Source: Ilex aquifolium
Lineage: Eukaryota; Streptophyta; Magnoliopsida; Aquifoliales; Aquifoliaceae
Length of the DNA: 64,000 nt
Direction of reading: 5' to 3'
Assembly (NCBI GenBank): GCA_951799425.1
Contig: OX637397.1
Coordinates: forward strand, 41,520,409 to 41,584,408
The position numbers were made by a program, and so were the translations under genes. This document shows, piece after piece, positions 9,823 to 25,151 of this stretch. The notes beneath the pieces were generated by a model. That model was not told the origin of the DNA. It did not search any database and saw only the letters and a list, made by a program, of their open reading frames with translations. The first letter of the stretch is position 1. Every line of letters begins with the position of its first letter.

Positions 9823-12800
9823 CATAACATTTTCACCCGAACTCGGATAGAGCTAATTCTTGCGGCATTTTAAAGAGAACTTGAAACCCTAACCAATATA
9901 TTGAGATCAAAATTGGTGATTCATCTTCTAACAAGTTCGAAATGGTGATGGAAGTTTGGTATAGCTGTCCATTCCCCTCCACAAGGAAAAAAAAGTAATT
10001 CCCATTCATTCTTATTTCTGACATAACTGTTTACTCCGGTCTCTGATTAAGTTGATTCTTGCGGCATTGTAAAGAATTCTTGAATCCCTAACCATTTTAT
10101 TCACATCAAAAGTCATGAAAAATCCTCTAGCATGGGCTATATTGTAACACAAATTTGGTGTAGTAAGTAGTCCTCCTTTAAAATGAAATAGTCTATCGGA
10201 CATAACATTTTCACCCGAACTCGGATTGAGCTAATTCTTGCGGCATTGTAAAGAGAACTTGAAACCCTAACCAATATATTGAGATCAAAATTGGTGATTC
10301 ATCTTCTAACAAGTTCGAAATGGTGATGGAAGTTTGGTATAGTTGGCCATTCGCCTCCACAAGGAAAAAAAAGTAATTCCCATTCATTCTTATTTCTGAC
10401 ATAACTGTTTACTCCGGTCTCTGATTAAGTTGATTCTTGCGGCATTGTAAAGAATTCTTGAATCCCTAACCATTTTATTCACATCAAAAGTCATGAAAAA
10501 TCCTCTAGCATGGGCTATATTGTAACGCAAATTTGGTGTAGTAAGTAATCCTCCTTTAAAATGAAATAGTCTATCGGACATAACATTTTCACCCGAACTC
10601 GGATAGAGCTAATTCTTGCGGCATTTTAAAGAGAACTTGAAACCCTAACCAATATATTCAGATCAAAATTGGTGATTCATCTTCTAACAAGTTCGAAATG
10701 GTGATGGAAGTTTGGTATAGCTGTCCATTCCCCTCCACAAGGAAAAAAAAGTAATTTCCCATTCTTTCTTATTTCTGACATTACTTTTTACTCCGGTCTC
10801 TGATTAAGTTGATTCTTGCGGCATTGTAAAGAATTCTTGAATCCCTAACCATTTTATTCACATCAAAAGTCATGAAAAATCCTCTAGCATGGGCTATATT
10901 GTAACACAAATTTGGTGTAGTAAGTAGTCCTCCTTTAAAATGAAATAGTCTATCGGACATAACATTTTCACCCGAACTCGGATTGAGCTAATTCTTGCGG
11001 CATTGTAAAGAGAACTTGAAACCCTAACCAATATATTGAGATCAAAATTGGTGATTCATCTTCTAACAAGTTCGAAATGGTGATGGAAGTTTGGTATAGT
11101 TGGCCATTCCCCTCCACAAGGAAAAAAAAGTAATTTCCCATTCATTCTTATTTCTGACATAACTGTTTACTCCGGTCTCTGATTAAGTTGATTCTTGCGG
11201 CATTGTAAATAATTATTGAATCCCTAACCATTTTATTCACATCAAAAGTCATGAAAAATCCTCTAGCATGGGCTATATTGTAACGCAAATTTGGTGTAGT
11301 AAGTAGTCCTCCGTTAAAATGAAATAGTGTATCGGACATAACATTTTCACCCGAACTCGGATTGAGCTAATTCTTGCGGCATTGTAAAGAGAACTTGAAA
11401 CCCTAACCAATATATTCAGATCAAAATTGGTGATTCATCTTCTAACAAGTTCGAAATGGTGATGGAAGTTTGGTATAGCTGTCCATTCCCCTCCACAAGG
11501 AAAAAAAAGTAATTTCCCATTCTTTCTTATTTCTGACATTACTTTTTACTCCGGTCTCTGATTAAGTTGATTCTTGCGGCATTGTAAAGAATTCTTGAAT
11601 CCCTAACCATTTTATTCACATCAAAAGTCATGAAAAATCCTCTAGCATGGGCTATATTGTAACGCAAATTTGGTGTAGTAAGTAGTCCTCCTTTAAAATG
11701 AAATAGTCTATCGGACATAACATTTGCACCCGAACTCGGATTGAGCTAATTCTTGCGGCATTTTAAAGAGAACTTGAAACCCTAACCAATATATTGAGAT
11801 CAAAATTGGTGATTCATCTTCTAACAAATTCGAAATGCTGATGGAAGGTTGGTATAGTTGGCCATTCCCCTCCACAAGGAAAAAAAAGTAATTCACATTC
11901 ATTCTTATTTCTGACATAACTTTTTACTCCGGTCTCTGATTAAGTTGATTCTTGCGGCATTGTAAAGAATTCTTGAATCCCTAACCATTTTATTCACATC
12001 AAAAGTCATGAAAAATCCTCTAGCATGGGCTATATTGTAACGCAAATTTGGTGTAGTAAGTAGTCCTCCGTTAAAATGAAATAGTGTATCGGACATAACT
12101 TTTTCTCCCGAACTCGGATTGAGCTAATTCTTGCGGCATTGTAAAGAGAACTTGAAACCCTAACCAATATATTCAGATCAAAATTGATGATTCATCTTCT
12201 AACAAGTTCGAAATGGTGATGGAAGTTTGGTATAGCTGTCCATTCCCCTCCACAAGGAAAAAAAAAGTAATTTCCCATTCTTTCTTATTTCTGACATAAC
12301 TTTTTACTCCGGTCTCTGATTAAGTTGATTCTTGCGGCATTGTAAAGAATTCTTGAATCCCTAACCATTTTATTCACATCAAAAGTCATGAAAAATCCTC
12401 TAGTATGGGCTATATTGTAACGCAAATTTGGTGTAGTAAGTAGTCCTCCTTTAAAATGAAATAGTCTATCGGACATAACATTTTCACCCGAACTCGGATT
12501 GAGCTAATTCTTGCGGCATTTTAAAGAGAACTTGAAACCCTAACCAATATATTCAGATCAAAATTGGTGATTCATCTTCTAACAAATTCGAAATGCTGAT
12601 GGAAGGTTGGTATAGTTGGCCATTCCCCTCCACAAGGAAAAAAAAGTAATTCCCATTCATTCTTATTTCTGACATAACTTTTTACTCCGGTCTCTGATTA
12701 AGTTGATTCTTGCGGCATTGTAAAGAATTCTTGAATCCCTAACCATTTTATTCACATCAAAAGTCATGAAAAATCCTCTAGCATGGGCTATATTGTAACG

Positions 12801-15800
12801 CAAATTTGGTGTAGTAAGTAATCCTCCTTTAAAATGAAATAGTCTATCGGACATAACATTTTCACCCGAACTCGGATAGAGCTAATTCTTGCGGCATTTT
12901 AAAGAGAACTTGAAACCCTAACCAATATATTCAGATCAAAATTGGTGATTCATCTTCTAACAAGTTCGAAATGGTGATGGAAGTTTGGTATAGCTGTCCA
13001 TTCCCCTCCACAAGGAAAAAAAAGTAATTCCCATTCATTCTTATTTCTGACATAACTGTTTACTCGGGTCTCTGATTAAGTTGATTCTTGCGGCATTGTA
13101 AAGAATTCTTGAATCCCTAACCATTTTATTCACATCAAAAGTCATGAAAAATCCTCTAGCATGGGCTATATTGTAACACAAATTTGGTGTAGTAAGTAGT
13201 CCTCCTTTAAAATGAAATAGTCTATCGGACATAACATTTTCACCCGAACTCGGATTGAGCTAATTCTTACGGCATTGTAAAGAGAACTTGAAACCCTAAC
13301 CAATATATTGAGATCAAAATTGGTGATTCATCTTCTAACAAGTTCGAAATGGTGATGGAAGTTTGGTATAGCTGTCCATTCGCCTCCACAAGGAAAAAAA
13401 AGTAATTCCCATTCATTATTATTTCTGACATAACTGTTTACTCCGGTCTCTGATTAAGTTGATTCTTGCGGCATTGTAAATAATTATTGAATCCCTTACC
13501 ATTTTATTCACGTCAAAAGTCATGAAAAATCCTCTAGCATGGGCTATATTGTAACGCAAATTTGGTGTAGTAAGTAGTCCTCCGTTAAAATGAAATAGTG
13601 TATCGGACATAACTTTTTCTCCCGAACTCGGATTGAGCTAATTCTTGCGGCATTGTAAAGAGAACTTGAAACCCTAACCAATATATTCAGATCAAAATTG
13701 GTGATTCATCTTCTAACAAGTTCGAAATGGTGATGGAAGTTTGGTATAGTTGACCATTCCCCTCCACAAGGAAAAAAAAGTAATTTCCCATTCTTTCTTA
13801 TTTCTGACATAACTTTTTACTCCGGTCTCTGATTAAGTTGATTCTTGCGGCATTGTAAAGAATTCTTGAATCCCTAACCATTTTATTCACATCAAAAGTC
13901 ATGAAAAATCCTCTAGCATGGGCTATATTGTAACGCAAATTTGGTGTAGTAAGTAGTCCTCCTTTAAAATGAAATAGTCTATCGGACATAACATTTTCAC
14001 CCGAACTCGGATTGAGCTAATTCTTGCGGCATTTTAAAGAGAACTTGAAACCCTAACCAATATATTCAGATCAAAATTGGTGATTCATCTTCTAACAAGT
14101 TCGAAATGGTGGTGGAAGTTTGGTATAGTTGGCCATTCCCCTCCACAAGGAAAAAAAAGTAATTTCCCATTCTTTCTTATTTCTGACATAACTTTTTACT
14201 CCGGTCTCTGATTAAGTTGATTCTTGCGGCATTGTAAAGAATTCTTGAATCGCTAACCATTTTATTCACATCAAAAGTCATGAAAAATCCTCTAGCATGG
14301 GCTATATTGCAACGCAAATTTGGTGTAATAAGTAGTCCTCCTTTAAAATGAAATAGTCTATCGGACATAACTTTTTCTCCCGAACTCGGATTGAGCTAAT
14401 TCTTGCGGCATTGTAAAGAGAACTTGAAACCCTAACCAATATATTGAGATCAAAATTGGTGATTCATCTTCTAACAAGTTCGAAATGGTGATGGAAGTTT
14501 GGTATAGTTGGCCATTCGCCTCCACAAGGAAAAAAAAGTAATTCCCATTCATTCTTATTTCTGACATAACTGTTTACTCCGGTCTCTGATTAAGTTGATT
14601 CTTGCGGCATTGTAAAGAATTATTGAATCCCTTACCATTTTATTCACATCAAAAGTCATGAAAAATCCTCTAGCATGGGCTATATTGTAACGCAAATTTG
14701 GTGTAGTAAGTAGTCCTCCTTTAAAATGAAATAGTCTATCGGACATAACTTTTTCTCCCGAACTCGGATTGAGCTAATTCTTGCGGCATTGTAAAGAGAA
14801 CTTGAAACCCTAACCAATATATTCAGATCAAAATTGGTGATTCATCTTCTAACAAGTTCGAAATGGTGATGGAAGTTTGGTATAGTTGACCATTCCCCTC
14901 CACAAGGAAAAAAAAGTAATTTCCCATTCTTTCTTATTTCTGACATAACTTTTTACTCCGGTCTCTGATTAAGTTGATTCTTGCGGCATTGTAAAGAATT
15001 CTTGAATCCCTAACCATTTTATTCACATCAAAAGTCATGAAAAATCCTCTAGCATGGGCTATATTGTAACGCAAATTTGGTGTAGTAAGTAGTCCTCCTT
15101 TAAAATGAAATAGTCTATCGGACATAACATTTTCACCCGAACTCGGATAGAGCTAATTCTTGCGGCATTTTAAAGAGAACTTGAAACCCTAACCAATATA
15201 TTCAGATCAAAATTGGTGATTCATCTTCTAACAAGTTCGAAATGGTGATGAAAGTTTGGTATAGTTGTCCATTCCCCTCCACAAGGAAAAAAAAGTAATT
15301 TCCCATTCTTTCTTATTTCTGACATAACTGTTTACTCCGGTCTCTGATTAAGTTGATTCTTGCGGCATTGTAAATAATTCTTGAATCCCTTACCATTTTA
15401 TTCACATCAAAAGTCATGAAAAATCCTCTAGCATGGGCTATATTGTAACGCAAATTTGGTGTAGTAAGTAGTCCTCCGTAAAAATGAAATAGTGTATCGG
15501 ACATAACTTTTTCTCCCGAACTCGGATTGAGCTAATTCTTGCGGCATTGTAAAGAGAACTTGAAACCCTAACCAATATATTGAGATCAAAATTGGTGATT
15601 CATCTTCTAACAAGTTCGAAATGGTGATGGAAATTTGGTATAGTTGACCATTCCCCTCCACAAGGAAAAAAAAGTAATTTCCCATTCTTTCTTATTTCTG
15701 ACATAACTTTTTACTCCGGTCTCTGATTAAGTTGATTCTTGCGGCATTGTAAAGAATTCTTGAATCGCTAACCATTTTATTCACATCAAAAGTCATGAAA

Positions 15801-18800
15801 AATCCTCTAGCACGGGCTATATTGTAACGCAAATTTGGTGTAATAAGTAGTCCTCCTTTAAAATGAAATAGTCTATCGGACATAACATTTTCACCCGAAC
15901 TCGGATAGAGCTAATTCTTGCGGCATTTTAAAGAGAACTTGAAACCCTAACCAATATATTCAGATCAAAATTGGTGATTCATCTTCTAACAAGTTCGAAA
16001 TGGTGATGGAAGTTTGGTATAGCTGTCCATTCCCCTCCACAAGGAAAAAAAAGTAATTTCCCATTCTTTCTTATTTCTGACATTACTTTTTACTCCGGTC
16101 TCTGATTAAGTTTTTCTTGCGGCATTGTAAAGAATTCTTGAATCCCTAACCATTTTATTCACATCAAAAGTCATGAAAAATCCTCTAGCATGGGCTATAT
16201 TGTAACGCAAATTTGGTGTAGTAAGTAATCCTCCTTTAAAATGAAATAGTCTATCGGACATAACATTTTCACCCGAACTCGGATAGAGCTAATTCTTGCG
16301 GCATTTTAAAGAGAACTTGAAACCCTAACCAATATATTCAGATCAAAATTGGTGATTCATCTTCTAACAAGTTCGAAATGGTGATGGAAGTTTGGTATAG
16401 CTGTCCATTCCCCTCCACAAGGAAAAAAAAGTAATTCCCATTCATTCTTATTTCTGACACAACTGTTTACTCCGGTCTCTGATTAAGTTGATTCTTGCGG
16501 CATTGTAAAGAATTCTTGAATCCCTAACCATTTTATTCACATCAAAAGTCATGAAAAATCCTCTAGCATGGGCTATATTGTAACACAAATTTGGTGTAGT
16601 AAGTAGTCCTCCTTTAAAATGAAATAGTCTATCGGACATAACATTTTCACCCGAACTCGGATTGAGCTAATTCTTGCGGCATTGTAAAGAGAACTTGAAA
16701 CCCTAACCAATATATTGAGATCAAAATTGGTGATTCATCTTCTAACAAGTTCGAAATGGTGATGGAAGTTTGGTATAGTTGGCCATTCGCCTCCACAAGG
16801 AAAAAAAAGTAATTCCCATTCATTCTTATTTCTGACATAACTGTTTACTCCGGTCTCTGATTAAGTTGATTCTTGCGGCATTGTAAAGAATTCTTGAATC
16901 CCTAACCATTTTATTCACATCAAAAGTCATGAAAAATCCTCTAGCATGGGCTATATTGTAACGCAAATTTGGTGTAGTAAGTAATCCTCCTTTAAAATGA
17001 AATAGTCTATCGGACATAACATTTTCACCCGAACTCGGATAGAGCTAATTCTTGCGGCATTTTAAAGAGAACTTGAAACCCTAACCAATATATTCAGATC
17101 AAAATTGGTGATTCATCTTCTAACAAGTTCGAAATGGTGATGGAAGTTTGGTATAGCTGTCCATTCCCCTCCACAAGGAAAAAAAAGTAATTTCCCATTC
17201 TTTCTTATTTCTGACATTACTTTTTACTCCGGTCTCTGATTAAGTTGATTCTTGCGGCATTGTAAAGAATTCTTGAATCCCTAACCATTTTATTCACATA
17301 AAAAGTCATGAAAAATCCTCTAGCATGGGCTATATTGTAACACAAATTTGGTGTAGTAAGTAGTCCTCCTTTAAAATGAAATAGTCTATCGGACATAACA
17401 TTTTCACCCGAACTCGGATTGAGCTAATTCTTGCGGCATTGTAAAGAGAACTTGAAACCCTAACCAATATATTGAGATCAAAATTGGTGATTCATCTTCT
17501 AACAAGTTCGAAATGGTGATGGAAGTTTGGTATAGTTGGCCATTCCCCTCCACAAGGAAAAAAAAGTAATTTCCCATTCATTCTTATTTCTGACATAACT
17601 GTTTACTCCGGTCTCTGATTAAGTTGATTCTTGCGGCATTGTAAATAATTATTGAATCCCTAACCATTTTATTCACATCAAAAGTCATGAAAAATCCTCT
17701 AGCATGGGCTATATTGTAACGCAAATTTGGTGTAGTAAGTAGTCCTCCGTTAAAATGAAATAGTGTATCGGACATAACATTTTCACCCGAACTCGGATTG
17801 AGCTAATTCTTGCGGCATTGTAAAGAGAACTTGAAACCCTAACCAATATATTCAGATCAAAATTGGTGATTCATCTTCTAACAAGTTCGAAATGGTGATG
17901 GAAGTTTGGTATAGCTGTCCATTCCCCTCCACAAGGAAAAAAAAGTAATTTCCCATTCTTTCTTATTTCTGACATTACTTTTTACTCCGGTCTCTGATTA
18001 AGTTGATTCTTGCGGCATTGTAAAGAATTCTTGAATCCCTAACCATTTTATTCACATCAAAAGTCATGAAAAATCCTCTAGCATGGGCTATATTGTAACG
18101 CAAATTTGGTGTAGTAAGTAGTCCTCCTTTAAAATGAAATAGTCTATCGGACATAACATTTTCACCCGAACTCGGATTGAGCTAATTCTTGCGGCATTTT
18201 AAAGAGAACTTGAAACCCTAACCAATATATTGAGATCAAAATTGGTGATTCATCTTCTAACAAATTCGAAATGGTGATGGAAGGTTGGTATAGTTGGCCA
18301 TTCCCCTCCACAAGGAAAAAAAAGTAATTCACATTCATTCTTATTTCTGACATAACTTTTTACTCCGGTCTCTGATTAAGTTGATTCTTGCGGCATTGTA
18401 AAGAATTCTTGAATCCCTAACCATTTTATTCACATCAAAAGTCATGAAAAATCCTCTAGCATGGGCTATATTGTAACGCAAATTTGGTGTAGTAAGTAGT
18501 CCTCCGTTAAAATGAAATAGTGTATCGGACATAACTTTTTCTCCCGAACTCGGATTGAGCTAATTCTTGCGGCATTGTAAAGAGAACTTGAAACCCTAAC
18601 CAATATATTCAGATCAAAATTGGTGATTCATCTTCTAACAAGTTCGAAATGGTGATGGAAGTTTGGTATAGCTGTCCATTCCCCTCCACAAGGAAAAAAA
18701 AGTAATTTCCCATTCTTTCTTATTTCTGACATAACTTTTTACTCCGGTCTCTGGTTAAGTTGATTCTTGCGGCATTGTAAAGAATTCTTGAATCCCTAAC

Positions 18801-20215
18801 CATTTTATTCACATCAAAAGTCATGAAAAATCCTCTAGTATGGGCTATATTGTAACGCAAATTTGGTGTAGTAAGTAGTCCTCCTTTAAAATGAAATAGT
18901 CTATCGGACATAACATTTTCACCCGAACTCGGATTGAGCTAATTCTTGCGGCATTTTAAAGAGAACTTGAAACCCTAACCAATATATTCAGATCAAAATT
19001 GGTGATTCATCTTCTAACAAATTCGAAATGCTGATGGAAGGTTGGTATAGTTGGCCATTCCCCTCCACAAGGAAAAAAAAGTAATTCCCATTCATTCTTA
19101 TTTCTGACATAACTTTTTACTCCGGTCTCTGATTAAGTTGATTCTTGCGGCATTGTAAAGAATTCTTGAATCCCTAACCATTTTATTCACATCAAAAGTC
19201 ATGAAAAATCCTCTAGCATGGGCTATATTGTAACGCAAATTTGGTGTAGTAAGTAATCCTCCTTTAAAATGAAATAGTCTATCGGACATAACATTTTCAC
19301 CCGAACTCGGATAGAGCTAATTCTTGCGGCATTTTAAAGAGAACTTGAAACCCTAACCAATATATTCAGATCAAAATTGGTGATTCATCTTCTAACAAGT
19401 TCGAAATGGTGATGGAAGTTTGGTATAGCTGTCCATTCCCCTCCACAAGGAAAAAAAAGTAATTCCCATTCATTCTTATTTCTGACATAACTGTTTACTC
19501 CGGTCTCTGATTAAGTTGATTCTTGCGGCATTGTAAAGAATTCTTGAATCCCTAACCATTTTATTCACATCAAAAGTCATGAAAAATCCTCTAGCATGGG
19601 CTATATTGTAACACAAATTTGGTGTAGTAAGTAGTCCTCCTTTAAAATGAAATAGTCTATCGGACATAACATTTTCACCCGAACTCGGATTGAGCTAATT
19701 CTTGCGGCATTGTAAAGAGAACTTGAAACCCTAACCAATATATTGAGATCAAAATTGGTGATTCATCTTCTAACAAGTTCGAAATGGTGGTGGAAGTTTG
19801 GTATAGTTGGCCATTCGCCTCCACAAGGAAAAAAAAGTAATTCCCATTCATTCTTATTTCTGACATAACTGTTTACTCCGGTCTCTGATTAAGTTGATTC
19901 TTGCGGCATTGTAAATAGTTATTGAATCCCTTACCATTTTATTCACATCAAAAGTCATGAAAAATCCTCTAGCATGGGCTATATTGTAACGCAAATTTGG
20001 TGTAGTAAGTAGTCCTCCGTTAAAATGAAATAGTGTATCGGACATAACTTTTTCTCCCGAACTCGGATTGAGCTAATTCTTGCGGCATTGTAAAGAGAAC
20101 TTGAAACCCTAACCAATATATTCAGATCAAAATTGGTGATTCATCTTCTAACAAGTTCAAAATGGTGATGGAAGTTTGGTATAGTTGGCCATTCGCCTCC
20201 ACAAGGAAAAAAAAG
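9450..20215. repeat. 11-unit segment present twice, offset ~6436 bp
   Basis: Unit types at 9634, 10012, 10390, 10769, 11148, 11527, 11905, 12285, 12663, 13041 and 13419 appear in the same order from 16070 to 19854. The offset is 6436 up to about 12.25 kb and 6435 after it, because the first copy has a nine-A run near 12258. The two copies are separated by a stretch of other unit types at about 13.8-15.9 kb, so this is an interspersed rather than adjacent duplication. Confidence 0.75.
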
Positions 20216-23200
20216 TAATTCCCATTCATTCTTATTTCTGACATAACTGTTTACTCCGGTCTCTGATTAAGTTGATTCTTGCGGCATTGTAAAGAATTCT
20301 TGAATCCCTAACCATTTTATTCACATCAAAAGTCATGAAAAATCCTCTAGCATGGGCTATATTGTAACGCAAATTTGGTGTAGTAAGTAATCCTCCTTTA
20401 AAATGAAATAGTCTATCGGACATAACATTTTCACCCGAACTCGGATAGAGCTAATTCTTGCGGCATTTTAAAGAGAACTTGAAACCCTAACCAATATATT
20501 CAGATCAAAATTGGTGATTCATCTTCTAACAAGTTCGGAATGGTGATGGAAGTTTGGTATAGCTGTCCATTCCCCTCCACAAGGAAAAAAAAGTAATTTC
20601 CCATTCTTTCTTATTTCTGACATTACTTTTTACTCCGGTCTCTGATTAAGTTGATTCTTGCGGCATTGTAAAGAATTCTTGAATCCCTAACCATTTTATT
20701 CACATCAAAAGTCATGAAAAATCCTCTAGCATGGGCTATATTGTAACACAAATTTGGTGTAGTAAGTAGTCCTCCTTTAAAATGAAATAGTCTATCGGAC
20801 ATAACATTTTCACCCGAACTCGGATTGAGCTAATTCTTGCGGCATTGTAAAGAGAACTTGAAACCCTAACCAATATATTGAGATCAAAATTGGTGATTCA
20901 TCTTCTAACAAGTTCGAAATGGTGATGGAAGTTTGGTATAGTTGGCCATTCCCCTCCACAAGGAAAAAAAAGTAATTTCCCATTCATTCTTATTTCTGAC
21001 ATAACTGTTTACTCCGGTCTCTGATTAAGTTGATTCTTGCGGCATTGTAAATAATTATTGAATCCCTAACCATTTTATTCACATCAAAAGTCATGAAAAA
21101 TCCTCTAGCATGGGCTATATTGTAACGCAAATTTGGTGTAGTAAGTAGTCCTCCGTTAAAATGAAATAGTGTATCGGACATAACATTTTCACCCGAACTC
21201 GGATTGAGCTAATTCTTGCGGCATTGTAAAGAGAACTTGAAACCCTAACCAATATATTCAGATCAAAATTGGTGATTCATCTTCTAACAAGTTCGAAATG
21301 GTGATGGAAGTTTGGTATAGCTGTCCATTCCCCTCCACAAGGAAAAAAAAGTAATTTCCCATTCTTTCTTATTTCTGACATTACTTTTTACTCCGGTCTC
21401 TGATTAAGTTGATTCTTGCGGCATTGTAAAGAATTCTTGAATCCCTAACCATTTTATTCACATCAAAAGTCATGAAAAATCCTCTAGCATGGGCTATATT
21501 GTAACGCAAATTTGGTGTAGTAAGTAGTCCTCCTTTAAAATGAAATAGTCTATCGGACATAACATTTTCACCCGAACTCGGATTGAGCTAATTCTTGCGG
21601 CATTTTAAAGAGAACTTGAAACCCTAACCAATATATTGAGATCAAAATTGGTGATTCATCTTCTAACAAATTCGAAATGGTGATGGAAGGTTGGTATAGT
21701 TGGCCATTCCCCTCCACAAGGAAAAAAAAGTAATTCACATTCATTCTTATTTCTGACATAACTTTTTACTCCGGTCTCTGATTAAGTTGATTCTTGCGGC
21801 ATTGTAAAGAATTCTTGAATCCCTAACCATTTTATTCACATCAAAAGTCATGAAAAATCCTCTAGCATGGGCTATATTGTAACGCAAATTTGGTGTAGTA
21901 AGTAGTCCTCCGTTAAAATGAAATAGTGTATCGGACATAACTTTTTCTCCCGAACTCGGATTGAGCTAATTCTTGCGGCATTGTAAAGAGAACTTGAAAC
22001 CCTAACCAATATATTCAGATCAAAATTGGTGATTCATCTTCTAACAAGTTCGAAATGGTGATGGAAGTTTGGTATAGCTGTCCATTCCCCTCCACAAGGA
22101 AAAAAAAGTAATTTCCCATTCTTTCTTATTTCTGACATAACTTTTTACTCCGGTCTCTGGTTAAGTTGATTCTTGCGGCATTGTAAAGAATTCTTGAATC
22201 CCTAACCATTTTATTCACATCAAAAGTCATGAAAAATCCTCTAGTATGGGCTATATTGTAACGCAAATTTGGTGTAGTAAGTAGTCCTCCTTTAAAATGA
22301 AATAGTCTATCGGACATAACATTTTCACCCGAACTCGGGTTGAGCTAATTCTTGCGGCATTTTAAAGAGAACTTGAAACCCTAACCAATATATTCAGATC
22401 AAAATTGGTGATTCATCTTCTAACAAATTCGAAATGCTGATGGAAGGTTGGTATAGTTGGCCATTCCCCTCCACAAGGAAAAAAAAGTAATTCCCATTCA
22501 TTCTTATTTCTGACATAACTTTTTACTCCGGTCTCTGATTAAGTTGATTCTTGCGGCATTGTAAAGAATTCTTGAATCCCTAACCATTTTATTCACATCA
22601 AAAGTCATGAAAAATCCTCTAGCATGGGCTATATTGTAACGCAAATTTGGTGTAGTAAGTAATCCTCCTTTAAAATGAAATAGTCTATCGGACATAACAT
22701 TTTCACCCGAACTCGGATAGAGCTAATTCTTGCGGCATTTTAAAGAGAACTTGAAACCCTAACCAATATATTCAGATCAAAATTGGTGATTCATCTTCTA
22801 ACAAGTTCGAAATGGTGATGGAAGTTTGGTATAGCTGTCCATTCCCCTCCACAAGGAAAAAAAAGTAATTCCCATTCATTCTTATTTCTGACATAACTGT
22901 TTACTCCGGTCTCTGATTAAGTTGATTCTTGCGGCATTGTAAAGAATTCTTGAATCCCTAACCATTTTATTCACATCAAAAGTCATGAAAAATCCTCTAG
23001 CATGGGCTATATTGTAACACAAATTTGGTGTAGTAAGTAGTCCTCCTTTAAAATGAAATAGTCTATCGGACATAACATTTTCACCCGAACTCGGATTGAG
23101 CTAATTCTTGCGGCATTGTAAAGAGAACTTGAAACCCTAACCAATATATTCAGATCAAAATTGGTGATTCATCTTCTAACAAGTTCGAAATGGTGATGGA

Positions 23201-23260
23201 AGTTTGGTATAGCTGTCCATTCCCCTCCACAAGGAAAAAAAAGTAATTTCCCATTCTTTC
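16826..23260. repeat. 9-unit higher-order repeat, 3406 bp
   Basis: Units at 16826, 17584, 18162, 18720, 19098 and 19476 recur at 20232, 20990, 21568, 22126, 22504 and 22882 with a constant offset of 3406. The private CTCTGGTTAAG variant is shared at the starts of the units at 18720 and 22126. The second copy is interrupted after 23260 by the nested 5-unit duplication, and its expected ninth unit appears displaced at 25152. Confidence 0.85.
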
Positions 23261-25151
23261 TTATTTCTGACATTACTTTTTACTCCGGTCTCTGATTAAG
23301 TTGATTCTTGCGGCATTGTAAAGAATTCTTGAATCCCTAACCATTTTATTCACATCAAAAGTCATGAAAAATCCTCTAGCATGGGCTATATTGTAACGCA
23401 AATTTGGTGTAGTAAGTAGTCCTCCTTTAAAATGAAATAGTCTATCGGACATAACATTTTCACCCGAACTCGGATTGAGCTAATTCTTGCGGCATTTTAA
23501 AGAGAACTTGAAACCCTAACCAATATATTGAGATCAAAATTGGTGATTCATCTTCTAACAAATTCGAAATGGTGATGGAAGGTTGGTATAGTTGGCCATT
23601 CCCCTCCACAAGGAAAAAAAAGTAATTCACATTCATTCTTATTTCTGACATAACTTTTTACTCCGGTCTCTGATTAAGTTGATTCTTGCGGCATTGTAAA
23701 GAATTCTTGAATCCCTAACCATTTTATTCACATCAAAAGTCATGAAAAATCCTCTAGCATGGGCTATATTGTAACGCAAATTTGGTGTAGTAAGTAGTCC
23801 TCCGTTAAAATGAAATAGTGTATCGGACATAACTTTTTCTCCCGAACTCGGATTGAGCTAATTCTTGCGGCATTGTAAAGAGAACTTGAAACCCTAACCA
23901 ATATATTCAGATCAAAATTGGTGATTCATCTTCTAACAAGTTCGAAATGGTGATGGAAGTTTGGTATAGCTGTCCATTCCCCTCCACAAGGAAAAAAAAG
24001 TAATTTCCCATTCTTTCTTATTTCTGACATAACTTTTTACTCCGGTCTCTGGTTAAGTTGATTCTTGCGGCATTGTAAAGAATTCTTGAATCCCTAACCA
24101 TTTTATTCACATCAAAAGTCATGAAAAATCCTCTAGTATGGGCTATATTGTAACGCAAATTTGGTGTAGTAAGTAGTCCTCCTTTAAAATGAAATAGTCT
24201 ATCGGACATAACATTTTCACCCGAACTCGGGTTGAGCTAATTCTTGCGGCATTTTAAAGAGAACTTGAAACCCTAACCAATATATTCAGATCAAAATTGG
24301 TGATTCATCTTCTAACAAATTCGAAATGCTGATGGAAGGTTGGTATAGTTGGCCATTCCCCTCCACAAGGAAAAAAAAGTAATTCCCATTCATTCTTATT
24401 TCTGACATAACTTTTTACTCCGGTCTCTGATTAAGTTGATTCTTGCGGCATTGTAAAGAATTCTTGAATCCCTAACCATTTTATTCACATCAAAAGTCAT
24501 GAAAAATCCTCTAGCATGGGCTATATTGTAACGCAAATTTGGTGTAGTAAGTAATCCTCCTTTAAAATGAAATAGTCTATCGGACATAACATTTTCACCC
24601 GAACTCGGATAGAGCTAATTCTTGCGGCATTTTAAAGAGAACTTGAAACCCTAACCAATATATTCAGATCAAAATTGGTGATTCATCTTCTAACAAGTTC
24701 GAAATGGTGATGGAAGTTTGGTATAGCTGTCCATTCCCCTCCACAAGGAAAAAAAAGTAATTCCCATTCATTCTTATTTCTGACATAACTGTTTACTCCG
24801 GTCTCTGATTAAGTTGATTCTTGCGGCATTGTAAAGAATTCTTGAATCCCTAACCATTTTATTCACATCAAAAGTCATGAAAAATCCTCTAGCATGGGCT
24901 ATATTGTAACACAAATTTGGTGTAGTAAGTAGTCCTCCTTTAAAATGAAATAGTCTATCGGACATAACATTTTCACCCGAACTCGGATTGAGCTAATTCT
25001 TGCGGCATTGTAAAGAGAACTTGAAACCCTAACCAATATATTGAGATCAAAATTGGTGATTCATCTTCTAACAAGTTCGAAATGGTGGTGGAAGTTTGGT
25101 ATAGTTGGCCATTCGCCTCCACAAGGAAAAAAAAGTAATTCCCATTCATTC
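21369..25151. repeat. Nested 5-unit tandem duplication, 1892 bp per copy
   Basis: Units at 21369, 21747, 22126, 22504 and 22882 recur at 23261, 23639, 24018, 24396 and 24774, offset 1892 throughout. A private CTCGGGTTGAG change at 22339 has its partner at 24231 but is absent from the corresponding site of the older 9-unit copy (18933). That dates this duplication after the 3406 bp one. Confidence 0.87.

Noticed and set aside
20159-20162. AAGTTCAAAATGG at 20159 as evidence of a link to 51974, 53489 and 62579
   Set aside because: It is a CpG transition (TTCGAA to TTCAAA) on a different unit background, so independent recurrence is likely. Only the 53489/62579 pair is supported by a second marker.
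20538-20538. AAGTTCGGAATGG at 20538 as another copy of the 4259/7668 block
   Set aside because: The surrounding unit types differ from those at 4259 and 7668, so a separate mutation or a short conversion is more likely.
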